Part shown: positions 1 to 10,900 of the stretch, piece by piece | Position numbering within the stretch: position 1 is the first letter of the stretch | Layout: the number at the start of each line of letters is the position of its first letter | NCBI GenBank assembly: GCA_964516765.1 | Contig: CAZEWZ010000015.1 | Span: forward strand, 1-38,029 | Origin: CAZEWZ01 sp964516765 | Lineage (GTDB): Bacteria; Bacteroidota; Bacteroidia; Flavobacteriales; UBA7430 | DNA length: 38,029 nt | Reading direction: 5' to 3' | Translations under genes and position numbers: made by a program | Notes under the pieces: generated by a model | Databases searched by the model: none | What the model was told of the DNA's origin: nothing | The model's input: only the letters and a program-made list of their open reading frames with translations

Positions 1-80
1 TTCACAGAATAACATGGGTCTTGTTCTTGAGCAAAACCAAGAATTGAAACAAATAAGAGGGTGTATAGTATCTTTTTCAT
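1..80 (-). CDS. 5' end of a secreted protein gene, cut by the left edge
   Basis: Only the first 26 codons are inside the window. Read on the minus strand from the ATG at 80-78 they give MKKILYTLLFVSILGFAQ, then EQDPCYSV. This is a typical Bacteroidota signal peptide: two lysines, a hydrophobic core, and an Ala-Gln cleavage region followed by a mature N-terminus with a cysteine. The start is supported by a well-formed promoter just upstream (100-129). The function cannot be read from this fragment. The DPCYSV beginning resembles the N-termini of small secreted proteins that carry the GWNM module found in the hydrolase at 33632, but that is an impression, not evidence. Confidence 0.75.
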   Translation of the reverse strand, partial: MKKILYTLLFVSILGFAQEQDPCYSV

Positions 81-99
81 AGTGAGTGTGTTAATGATA

Positions 100-129
100 C
101 AAATATACCAATTATCAATAAATGTCAAA
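100..129 (-). promoter_or_regulatory. Bacteroidota-type promoter for the left-edge secreted protein
   Basis: On the minus strand a perfect TATATTTG (-7 consensus TAnnTTTG) lies at 107-100. It is preceded by TTTG at 129-126 (-33 element) with an 18-base spacer. The -7 box is about 20 bases upstream of the ATG at 80. This is the best-formed promoter in the window, and it matches the sigma factor preference known for Bacteroidota. Confidence 0.7.
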
Positions 130-260
130 TTCTCATAAAATATGAGGATAAAACTTTCAGCCTATGACTGAACAAGAATTCTCAGTAAATAGAGGTCCTA
201 TATTTATTCACCACAAAAACATTTTCTGCGACAGCAATAAGCGGGACAACATTTTATTAT

Positions 261-443
261 ATGATGCAATTATATAACTATGATATAGATAGTTTTAATG
301 GTTGTTTGGATATTAACGCTACAACATATCATAACAATAATTTATATGAAAATAGAAATTATTCAATAGGATACATTCAAGGATTAGGTCCATGTCAAAA
401 TAACATTGTTATTTCTGAGATGTATGGAATTATAGCTGATTAA
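261..443 (+). CDS. possible small protein or remnant, unrecognised
   Basis: A 60-codon reading frame starting MMQLYNYDIDSF lies in the gap between the left-edge gene and gap. It is not a shadow of a larger gene. The same frame is open upstream from 189 without a start codon, giving residues such as TTKTFSATAISGTTFYY, which read like protein. That suggests the 3' end of a decayed larger gene as much as a genuine small gene. There is no clear ribosome binding site or promoter, no signal peptide, and no motif I recognise. Two cysteines and many Asn/Tyr residues are in keeping with the secreted proteins of this genome. Confidence 0.25.
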   Translation: MMQLYNYDIDSFNGCLDINATTYHNNNLYENRNYSIGYIQGLGPCQNNIVISEMYGIIAD

Positions 444-530
444 TTTGATGTTTTTTCAAAACTTAGTCATTTAAGAACTCTGTCCAAGTTATGTACTTAT
501 TCGAACTGCTTTTAGACAGATTTTAAAAGA

Positions 531-1553
531 TCACTTAATTATTAAATGGGTGTCTTTATAATTCATGTGTTCAATGAGATCTATAATTTTATTTGAATAA
601 GCCCATTCATTATCATACCAAGAAACTACTTTCACGAAAGTATTTGAAATTTGTATTCCTGAAGTTGCGTCAAAAATTGATGTTCTTTTGTCCGAAATAA
701 AGTCTGAAGATACAACAGCATCCTCAGTATATCCCAAAACTCCTTTTAGGTCACCATACTCTGAAGCATTCTTCATCTGCTTGCATATATCCTTAAAATC
801 TACTTCACTTTTAAGATTTACAGATAAATCGACAACTGAGACATTTGTAACAGGGACTCGAAAGGCCATACCGGTAAGTTTTCCATCAAGTGATGGGATA
901 ATTTTTCCAAGAGCATTAGCAGCACCCGTAGAGGACGGGATAATATTCTGAGAAGCACTTCGACCTAATCTCCAATTTTTTTGAGAAGGTCCATCAATAG
1001 TATTTTGGGTAGATGTGATCGAATGAACAGTAGTCATCAATCCACTTTCTATTCCAAAATTATCATCAATAACTTTCACAATTGGTGCTAAACAATTAGT
1101 AGTACATGATGCATTAGATACGACATCCATATCTTTTTTATAATCTTTATGATTCACTCCAAATACAAACATTGGAGTATCATCTTTAACTGGTGCAGAA
1201 ATAATCACTTTTTTTGCACCTGCTGAAAGATGAGGCTTTACTTGGTCACTTGTTAAAAATAAACCAGTAGATTCCACAACATAATCTGCTTCGATTGATT
1301 TCCAATCTAAATCTTGAGGATTTGGTTTAGAGGAAACTCGAATAAAATTTCCTTTAACTTTTATAAAGTCACCTTCTACCTCAATTTTCTCCTCTAAGAC
1401 TCCATGCGTAGAGTCATATTTTAGCAAATAAGCTAGTTGTTCAATACTCAGTAAATCATTAATTGCAACAACCTTAACATTAGAATTTGTTAGGCTAGCT
1501 CTAAATACTAGTTTCCCAATCCTTCCAAATCCATTAATTCCAATTTTAATCAT
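531..1553 (-). CDS. gap: glyceraldehyde-3-phosphate dehydrogenase, type I
   Basis: This is the glycolytic and gluconeogenic enzyme that oxidises glyceraldehyde 3-phosphate to 1,3-bisphosphoglycerate with NAD(P). At 340 residues it has the usual length. The N-terminal dinucleotide fold begins IGINGFGRIG (3-12). Asp33 at the end of the second strand (AIND) suggests NAD preference. The catalytic segment SNASCTTNCLAP carries Cys150, and the partner His177 lies in HSITSTQ. The C-terminal WYDNEWAYS motif is intact. The ATG at 1553 fits the conserved start. The gene stands alone, divergent from the giant adhesin gene. No consensus -7 element was found upstream, although the region is extremely AT-rich. 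Bacteroidota often carry more than one gap paralogue, so an exact gapA or gapB label is not safe. Confidence 0.97.
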   Translation of the reverse strand: MIKIGINGFGRIGKLVFRASLTNSNVKVVAINDLLSIEQLAYLLKYDSTHGVLEEKIEVEGDFIKVKGNFIRVSSKPNPQDLDWKSIEADYVVESTGLFLTSDQVKPHLSAGAKKVIISAPVKDDTPMFVFGVNHKDYKKDMDVVSNASCTTNCLAPIVKVIDDNFGIESGLMTTVHSITSTQNTIDGPSQKNWRLGRSASQNIIPSSTGAANALGKIIPSLDGKLTGMAFRVPVTNVSVVDLSVNLKSEVDFKDICKQMKNASEYGDLKGVLGYTEDAVVSSDFISDKRTSIFDATSGIQISNTFVKVVSWYDNEWAYSNKIIDLIEHMNYKDTHLIIK

Positions 1554-1943
1554 AATTTAAAAATTAATTAGCCCCTAAAATTAATGTATTAAATACACTT
1601 TATAATATTTATCTTCTTAAAATTTAAAATAACTTTATAATAAAAATATTGATCTGAGTTTATAAAAAAAACATTTATTCAGTGGGCAACTTACATAAAA
1701 ATTAAGACTTCAAATTGATTATTCATAATTGTAAAATAGATGATATATAAAAATCATAATTTCTTTAGCAGTATTTTCTTGGCACCCAAAACATCAAAAT
1801 AATTTTAATGAAGACCTAGTTATATCTTCAATTTATTTGAGTCATTTATTTACTAATTAAGAAGGAAATACAATTTATATTGTATGAGTAAGGTGTTCAA
1901 TATTTAGTATATTCGAATAATATTTAAAACCAAATATTTTTAC
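1554..1943. other. 390-base AT-rich divergent intergenic region
   Basis: This separates gap (minus) from the giant gene (plus) and must hold both promoters. No exact TAnnTTTG was found for either gene. The nearest candidate for the giant gene is TATATTCG at 1908-1915, with one mismatch and about 28 bases before the ATG at 1944. No open frame of note and no RNA-like hairpin were seen. Confidence 0.4.
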
Positions 1944-4900
1944 ATGATTAAGCGTCTGTTTCTTTTGTTTTTTTTTAGTTTAATCACCAATACTTTTTTG
2001 TATTCTCAGTGTGATTTAACATTGGGTAATTCAGTAACCCAATGTGTCGTGGATGGGGAGCCAGCAATTATTCAACTTTTCTTCGATAGTGATGCTGAAA
2101 GTCCATCTTGGTCAGTAAATACTATACCTGACGGATTAAACTATGAATTAAACCAATTTAACTTTAACAACTCTGCTCTTCTAAGTTTTTTTGATCCAGG
2201 AATATATATTACGACTGCCTTAGATGATGGCGATTGCGCCTCTAGTTATGAATTTGAAGTATTTGAACCAATTGGATTTGAAACAAATATTACTGACGGA
2301 AACTATTATTTATGTAATGAATCCATCCAAGTAGATTTTGAGATTTTGGATCAAGTTTCCAATGAAAGTTGGTATAATTTCAACAATAATGGAGAAACAA
2401 TTATTTCAAACTCTCCAGTATTTTCAGAGATTTTTAATGAGCCTGGGCAATTCACAATAAGTGTTGAAGCAGATGATATTAACGGATGTCGATCTAGAAT
2501 TGACCAGGAGATTGTAATTATCGAAGGACCTTCAAATAATAATACTTTTGTAGAAATTATTAATGATTCTGAAATATGCATATCTCCTTCTACTAATTAT
2601 ACAATCGGATTCCAGCCAAACACAAATATCCCTCAATCACAAGCATCAATTATTTCTTTTCAACCTGATAGTTTAAACATTGTTAGCAGCAATGATCCAA
2701 CAATTAATAGTGAGGTTTTTCCAATTCAAGTTATAATTGAATTTGATAATGAATGTGAAGTAATATCTGAATTCGATTTTACTCATAACATATTCTACGA
2801 ATCATTATTTGAATTTGAATTTGATGGTACTCTTTGTTTTGGTGAAAATATTACTCTTAATAATATTAGTCCAAATTACAATGAACAAAATGCTTCATTT
2901 TTCACTTGGGAAATCCAAGGAGTTGATGAAAACCTAGTAGGCCAAGAAATCTCTTTCACATATTTAGAAGATGGTGAGTATAATTGGACTTTAAACTATA
3001 ACAATCCTGACGGCTGCTTTAGCGTCTTTGATACAACAATATATGTAAATGTAGATTTGGTTAATGCAGATTTTAATCTTGTTGGAGATTCTATATTATG
3101 TCAAAACTCTGAGATTCTGACATTACAAAATCTTAGTACAGCTGATGATTTAGTTAGTTATTATTGGCAGGCAACAAGCGGAGAAAATACTTTAACAAGC
3201 GACCAACAAATTCCTTTCTTTGAAATTGAAGTGGGAACATGGGATATAGAATTAGCAGTCAACAGTCAATATTGTTCAGACACTCTTTTAGCCGAGGATT
3301 TAGTAACATTAATTTGGGAACCTAAATTTGAAATTGAATTTGATGGAATACTTTGTAATGGTGAGCAAATTACTTTAACGAACACAAGCCCGCATTTTAA
3401 TGATCAAACTGCTTCACTTTTCTCTTGGGATATAGAGGGAATTGATGAACCAATTGTTGGCCAAGAAATTTCTTTTTCATATGAACAAGATGGAGATTAC
3501 TCCTGGACATTAAACTTCAATGACTCTCAATCTTGCAATAGTCTCTATGATACTACTATTAGTGTAAATGTAGATCTCATACAACCTGTTTTATCGGATA
3601 ACATAAGTCAACTAGATTGTCAGTTAAACAGTACACTTGCATTGTCTCACCAAACTATTCTAGGCCCAAATGACAATATTTATGTCTATGAATGGGCCGT
3701 TACTCCTGAATCTCCTGAATATGATTCTTCTTCAAATCTTACAAGTAATCTTGAGAGTCCTAATTTTCAAATTATATCTTCTCAATCTCAGAGCTACTCT
3801 ATTTCTTTAACCATTGACAATACAGAAACTGGTTGTTCAGGTAATAGCTTTTTTGAAAATTATTTTTCTCTAGGAGGAATTATAGTTGAAATAAATCCTG
3901 GACCTATTTCATTATGTGAAAATGATCAGGTTTTTCTTCAAACAAATAATATTATTACTTCAGCAGAGGTTGAACAATACAATTATCAATGGACAGTTTT
4001 TAATAGTAATAATCCACTAGAAATAATTGCAACTAGTGATTTATATAATGATTCTTTTTCTTTGGTCGAAATTGGAAATTATGATATTATTTTAGAAGTA
4101 ACAGATAATCAATGTGAGTCAGGTGATTTACTTTCTCAAGCAATTGTTTATCCAAATCCAATAATTGAACCAATTTTAAATAATCAATTAGTATGTGACC
4201 TACCATTCATTACAAATATTCTTGTAAATAACAACTCTCCCTCTTACGGATTAGATAATTTCTCCTGGGAACTCTCAACAGGTGACTCTATAATTTCATT
4301 AAATAGTGGCTTAGAAGCAACTAGTTTTAGTACATTAATTGAATCAAACAATGACTATCATTTAAACTTGACTGTTACAAATCAAACATCTCAATGTATC
4401 AGCACTGATTCATTATTGATAAATGTTGAAAGTTTAAATAATAGTATTTTATCTGAAGACACACTATCCTGCTCCCCCTCAATTGAAATATTCACCATGG
4501 AGAATAATTTAATTGAATCTTATCAATGGATGGTTATTGGTAGTGATGGAGATTCTATCATTGGAATAAACCAATCAGAAATTACTATCAATTTAGACCC
4601 TGGAATTTATGATATTACATTGATTACGGAAACCACTAACGGCTGCTTATCTGAGACCATTGAAGAGAAATTTATTCAAATTAATTCTTTTGATGTTTCT
4701 ATTAACCCAATTACCGATACAATTTGTTTTCAAGGATCTGATAGTATTATTCAAACATTTACATCTTCAATAATCCCGGTATTAGAAGATATTCCATATG
4801 AAATTATTAGTTACTCTTGGAGTATTGAGAACAGCAGTTCTCCTGTACTAATAAATTCAGATTCAACTTCAGCAGATTTCATGTTTAGTTCGCCTGGTGT

Positions 4901-7900
4901 TTATACATTAATTTATACAGCTGAATTTTTCGGATCGGGAGAAAACTGTACTATTTCTTCATCCCAAGAAATAAATGTTGGTGTGGATGCAAATTTAATG
5001 GTTGACGAATTAATTTGTGTGGGTGCACAGTTTAATGCTCAAGCTGTTGATTTAGACACCTGGTCTAGTTCACACAGTTATAATTGGTTTACAAACAGTT
5101 CTGAACTAAGTTTATCCGACTCAATAAACAACTCAATATCAATAAGCACTTTGATATCACTATCCGGAGGACTTGACACTGTTTATGATCTATCTGTTAA
5201 AGTTACTAACCAAGTTGGGTGTTGGGTAACAAAAACAGACACTATTGATGTGTATGAGGTTATTGCGAATTTTGAAATATCTGATTCATTGCTTTACTGC
5301 TCAAATCAACAGGCAACATTATCAAGTATAAATAATGACCATATTTCTTCCTGGATTTGGTCGGTGGAAGAATCGTCTGATACAACTACCTATCAAAATA
5401 TTCAAAATGAATTTTATGCTCATACATTTAGTAATTCAGGATATAGTTCTGTAGCACTAGAAATAACCTCCGAGGAAGGTTGTTCAAATCAAATTCAAAA
5501 AGATTCAGTTTTATTACTTATTGGATATGAAATTGAATTAATATCAGATAGTGTCTTTTGTTTCAATGATGAAATGCAAGTTGCCAATACTTTTTTCTCA
5601 GAAGTCACTGCACTTTACCAAACTGATAGCCTTGAAGAAAATTTTTCTACTGAATGGAGTATGAACCCATCTTCGGGAAGCACTTTAATATCAGAAAATT
5701 TTAATTTAGATTCTGTTACATATAGTTTTGACGAAACTAACACCTACGACCTCCTCTACAGTTTAACAGTAGGACCATCAAATTGTGAAATTCAAAAAAT
5801 GTTTAATGTTGACATAGGCGTAAATGTAGATATTCAAGAACCTATTACAATCTGTTTAGGAAATGAGTTTGAAGTAAATTCTACAATGGATACATGGTCT
5901 TCGGATATCATATATGAGTGGAGTAGCAACAGTGAAGAATTACAAATTTTACAGGGTGATTCTTCTACAGCTATTATTCAGACTCTCACTCCAATAGTAC
6001 CTGATATTCAAGAAACATATGACCTTTCCCTAATTGTATCCAATAGCGCCTCTTGTAAAGACACAACCCAGGTATCTGTAATTGCCTATGAGGTAGTAGC
6101 TAATTTTGAAGTATCTGACTCATTATTGCATTGTGAGGGTCAAAACTCAACATTAGTTAGCCTACAAAATCAGTATATCTCAGAATGGGATTGGAATATA
6201 GATGAAAATTTAACACAGACAAACTATGTATCTGCTCAGGATTCTTTCTTCATCCATAGTTATTCAAATCAAGGATTTTCATCTACCAGTCTTGAAATTA
6301 CATCTGAGCATGGATGTTCTGACCAAATTTCAAAGACTGATAATATTTTTCTAAATACTTACGAACTTATAATAAATACAATTCCCGATAGTATCTGTTT
6401 CCAAGGACTTGATTCAGTTTTTCAAAGTTTTTCTGCTGAAGTAATCCCCACTCAAATAGGATTACCATATGAAATTCACGAAGGAACTTGGACTATTCTC
6501 TCTAACAGCAACGATTCATTAAATTTCATTCAGACAAACGCCACGAATAACTCTGCTGAATACCAATTCTATTCTCCTGGACAATACACTATTATTTATT
6601 CTGCATTAGTGGGAGATATTGACCTTCCAATATGCGCATATAGTGATACCGCAATATTTAACGTAGGTATAGACGCATCTATCTCATACAATGAAATCAT
6701 TTGTGTAGTTATACCCCCTGATTCTTCAGAATCAATTCGAATTCAATCAAATAAAAATAGTCAATTTACAGATCCAATATTTAATGCTGAGGCAATCAAT
6801 TTAGATCAGTGGTCTGACTCAATTAGCTATTTTTGGACATCTATTAATTCTGAGCTAAATATTGAAAATCCAACAGAGATATCTACACCAATTAGCACAT
6901 CTATTCCACTAGGACCGGGAATTCAAGACACATACTATATTTCGCTTGAAATAACAAATGATGTTGGATGCTGGAAAACTCAAACAGAAAGCATAGAAGT
7001 CTATGAAGTTGTCGCAGATTTTGATGTTTCTGACTCACTACTCCACTGTGTTGGTCAAGACGCTACATTAATTAGCTTACAAAATCAGTATATTTCTCTT
7101 TGGGAATGGAATATCGATGAGTTCCCCGTTCCAACAAACTATATAGATACTCAAGATTCTTCATATACTCATCCATATACAATCCCTGGTTTTTCATCTA
7201 CAAGTCTTGAAATTACATCCGAACATGGATGTTCAGACCAATCTTCAGAGTCCGCTAATGTATTTCTAAACACATACGATCTTATTATCAATACAATTCC
7301 GGACAGTATTTGTTTTCAAGGAATTGATACTATTTTCCATGAATTTTCGGCAATAGTCATACCTAACCAAAATGGATTTGATTATGAAATTTATGAAGCT
7401 TCTTGGAATATAATTTCAAATAACAATCCCTTAGACTTTAATCAAACAAATGCCACAAATAGTTCTGCTGAATATGAGTTTTATGCTCCTGGCCAATATA
7501 CTATTGTTTATTCTGCTTTAATAGAAGATATTGGAACTACTGCATACTGTATGTATACTGATACAGCTGTTTTTAATGTAGGGGTCGATGTCTCGATCTC
7601 ATTAGATGACATTATTTGTGTAGGAGGGTTATTTACTGCACATGTTGTAAATCTAGATAACTGGTCCGATAGTCACAACTTTAATTGGACTTCTAGTATT
7701 ACTGAATTAAGTATAACTAACTCAATTGATGATACTATTCAAATTAGTCCAATAAGTCCTCTAATAAATGGACTTGATACAATTTATGATCTATCAGTTA
7801 CAGTTACAAATGAGGTAGGCTGCTGGTATACAAAAACAGAAAATGTTGATGTTTATCAACTAATACCAGATTTTGAGGTCTCAGACTCATTGTTCCATTG

Positions 7901-10900
7901 TGGTCCTCAAGATTTCGTAGTTACGAGTTTAAACAACACTTATATTGAGCAATGGGATTGGTCAGTATATGAGCACTTGAGTCCCAGTGAAAATTTATTA
8001 AATAATGAATTTAGTGGCGTCGGCAATAATTTCAATCTTAATGACCCCTCTGTTTATGACATAGAATTATCAATAAACTCAATTCATGGATGTAGTGATT
8101 CTTATTATGCTGATTCGATAATTATAATGAATGATTTGAATCTAGAGTTAGAAATATTAGATTTGGATTCAACAATTTGTTTTAATGGACTAGAGCAGGT
8201 AGATAAACACTTTCAAATAAATTTTGTTTCGCAGTATGATGTTCCTATAAACATTGTCGAATTTAGTTGGGAGATTTCGCCAAATATTCCTGTAAATAAT
8301 CAGGACAGTTTGAATTTATATCTCACTTTTTCTGAATCTGATATATATACTATTTCTTATGCAGTACAAATAGATAATGGATCAAAAGAAGATTGTTATT
8401 TTTCAGAAACGTTTGAATTTCAGGTTGGAGTCATCGGGAGCTTAAATCTCCCTGAAATAATCTGCGTGGGTACTGCCTTCGAAATACAAGCAGACGCATC
8501 AATAGGAATTGGAGAAGAGACAACCTACCAATGGAATTCAGAATCTTCAGTTATATTTTCTAATCCAAACTCCAATCCAACCACATTAATTTCACAACAA
8601 AATAATATAGGTGGAGACGAACAAATTTCTCTACCTCTAAGCCTCACTATAACCAATGAAAATGGATGTTTTATTGTTCTAGAAGACTCCATAGAAGTCT
8701 ATAATTTAATTGCAGATTTCCTTCCAGATCTATCTGGTGAATTATGTGCTCCAATTCAGCTCAGTTTCCAGAGCACATATAACAATTATGTCGATTCATA
8801 CCAATGGAATTATAACAATGAATATTATTTTGGAGAAACAGAATATTTTAATGCTTCACTTGATACTTCAATCTTCGTTTTTCAATGTAATGAAATGGCG
8901 AATATAGATGTTGGCTTATCAGTTATTTCAGAACATGGATGTACAGATTCAATCAACTATGAGAACCTCGTTGAGGTCAAAAAGCCCTACCCGCAGTTTT
9001 CTATTATCCCTGAATATAGCTGTGAGGGAGATTTAATAAGTATCGTTGATTCCTCCATTTTATCAAGTAATATCCTGTTAACCTATGGCGATTTATACTT
9101 GGATAGTTTATACTACAATTTAGAAGATACAACACAAATTTATTTATCATTTCCATACGATGAGATTGATGGGTACGAACATACTGAGCAGATAAGTCTG
9201 ATTGCATTTTTGGGAGAATGTACAAGTAGTTTCTCTCAAACTGCAACAATATATGCAAAACCGAGTGTCAATTTGAGTCTAAACGATTCGATTGGCTGCC
9301 CTCCTTTTTTGGTCAATTTTACAGATGAAAGTAATTATGTAGATAGTCAGAATGCAACATACTTTTGGGATTTTGGAGATGGTACTTCATCAAGTTTAAT
9401 GAATCCGGAACATACCTATTCTGAGCCCGGATCATATCAAGTATTTCATAGTATCCAATCAAATAATGGATGCTATTCGGACACTATTTTATCTACATTA
9501 ATTCAGGTGTTTGATTACCCCTCAGCATCATTCACTTATAGTGGACCGACAGAATATTGTTATAATAATTCAGAAATATATTTTGAAAATACATCAGAAT
9601 ATGAAACTGAATCTATTTTGTCAAACTGGTCTATGAACTTTGATCCTGAATTTACGAGCACTGAGGAAAATACAACCATACAATTTGAATCTTCAGGAAT
9701 TTTTACATTAAATCTCATGATAACTGACTTAAGAGGATGTTCAGACATAACATCAATGGATATCAATATGAGTATTTTAGATACTCTGGTTCCCTCTCCC
9801 AAAATAAATTATGTGACGGTAAATGATTACAGTATTGAAATATTCTGGGATGAAGATATAGATGCATCCTTTGAAAATCTTAATATTTATCACCAAAATA
9901 GTACTGTAAATTGGAATTCAATTTATAATTCTACAATTATTACCCCAAATATATTTACTCATTTTTCAACACCAACATATCTAGAAAATAATTACACTAT
10001 TATTCATCAAGATACATGCGGTTATTATTCAGATAGCTCCATTGTTCATTCAACCATTGTACTTTCTGCATCAAGTAATGTATTTGAAACAATCGATTTA
10101 TCCTGGTCAGAATATAATGGATGGAATGAAGTAGACTATTACTCAATATATAGATCCATAGATAACTCTGAATACCAGATTATTAATACTGTAGATGGTA
10201 ATATTAGTTTTTATCAAGATGGAAGTCTATGTAATAGAGATTACTCTTACTATGTAATCGCTCACCATCCTAATCAAGAATTTGAGTCTAGATCAAATAA
10301 AATTCAAATAGAACCAATGTTTACTGACTTTACAGAGCCCCCATTTTTAATAAGCACATCCGTTTATGATACTCAAAACATATCATTGGAAGAGGGCAAT
10401 GAATATATTTTAACCCAGTGGAACATTTCAAATGAAAGTGAGCTAAGTTATTATCTCATAGACCGCTGGGACGAATATTTTGGATGGGTAGAAAACTTTG
10501 GAATTGTATCGGAACCGCCCTTCTTAGACTTTGATGCAATTCCCTCAAACAAGCAGTATAATTACCGAATTGTTTATAACGATGAGTGTGGGAATTCTAG
10601 TCCATTAAGTAATCTAGGTTCTAATATTATTTTAACAGGAGAAAAAACTCAGAATAATTTTTACTTAGAATGGACACCATATATTGAATGGACTTCCGGA
10701 ATAGAGTACTATTCCCTTGAGTACTTTAATCAAACTGAAAATGCCTTTCAATCTATTGAACAAATAGATGCAGACACTCTTGAATACATTGAAACAGAGG
10801 CAAATCAATATGGAACAGGAACATTAGATTGTTACAGAATTGTTGCTATCAACGCTAATAATAACGATTTAAAAAGCATTTCCAATACTAAGTGTTTTTC

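Larger units (their letters stand above)
81..530. other. 450-base region with little coding evidence
   Basis: This stretch holds the promoter of the left-edge gene at 100-129 and the doubtful frame at 261-443. The 3' end of gap lies beyond it at 531. A CTGTC/GACAG inverted repeat (480-484 and 515-519) has a 30-base loop and no T-run, so it is not a convincing terminator for gap. Nothing else is visible. Confidence 0.4.

Noticed and set aside
480..519. Terminator downstream of gap
   Set aside because: The CTGTC/GACAG inverted repeat has a 30-base loop and no T-run.
688..951. Plus-strand frame inside gap
   Set aside because: Antisense shadow of a strongly conserved gene; no ribosome site or protein-like composition.
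4690..8960. CRISPR or DNA-level satellite
   Set aside because: The repetition is at protein level with a period of 278-305 codons and codon-level drift, not short identical repeats with spacers.
8710..9802. Several frames on both strands inside the giant gene
   Set aside because: They are shadows of the unbroken 3080-codon frame with repeat-based support.
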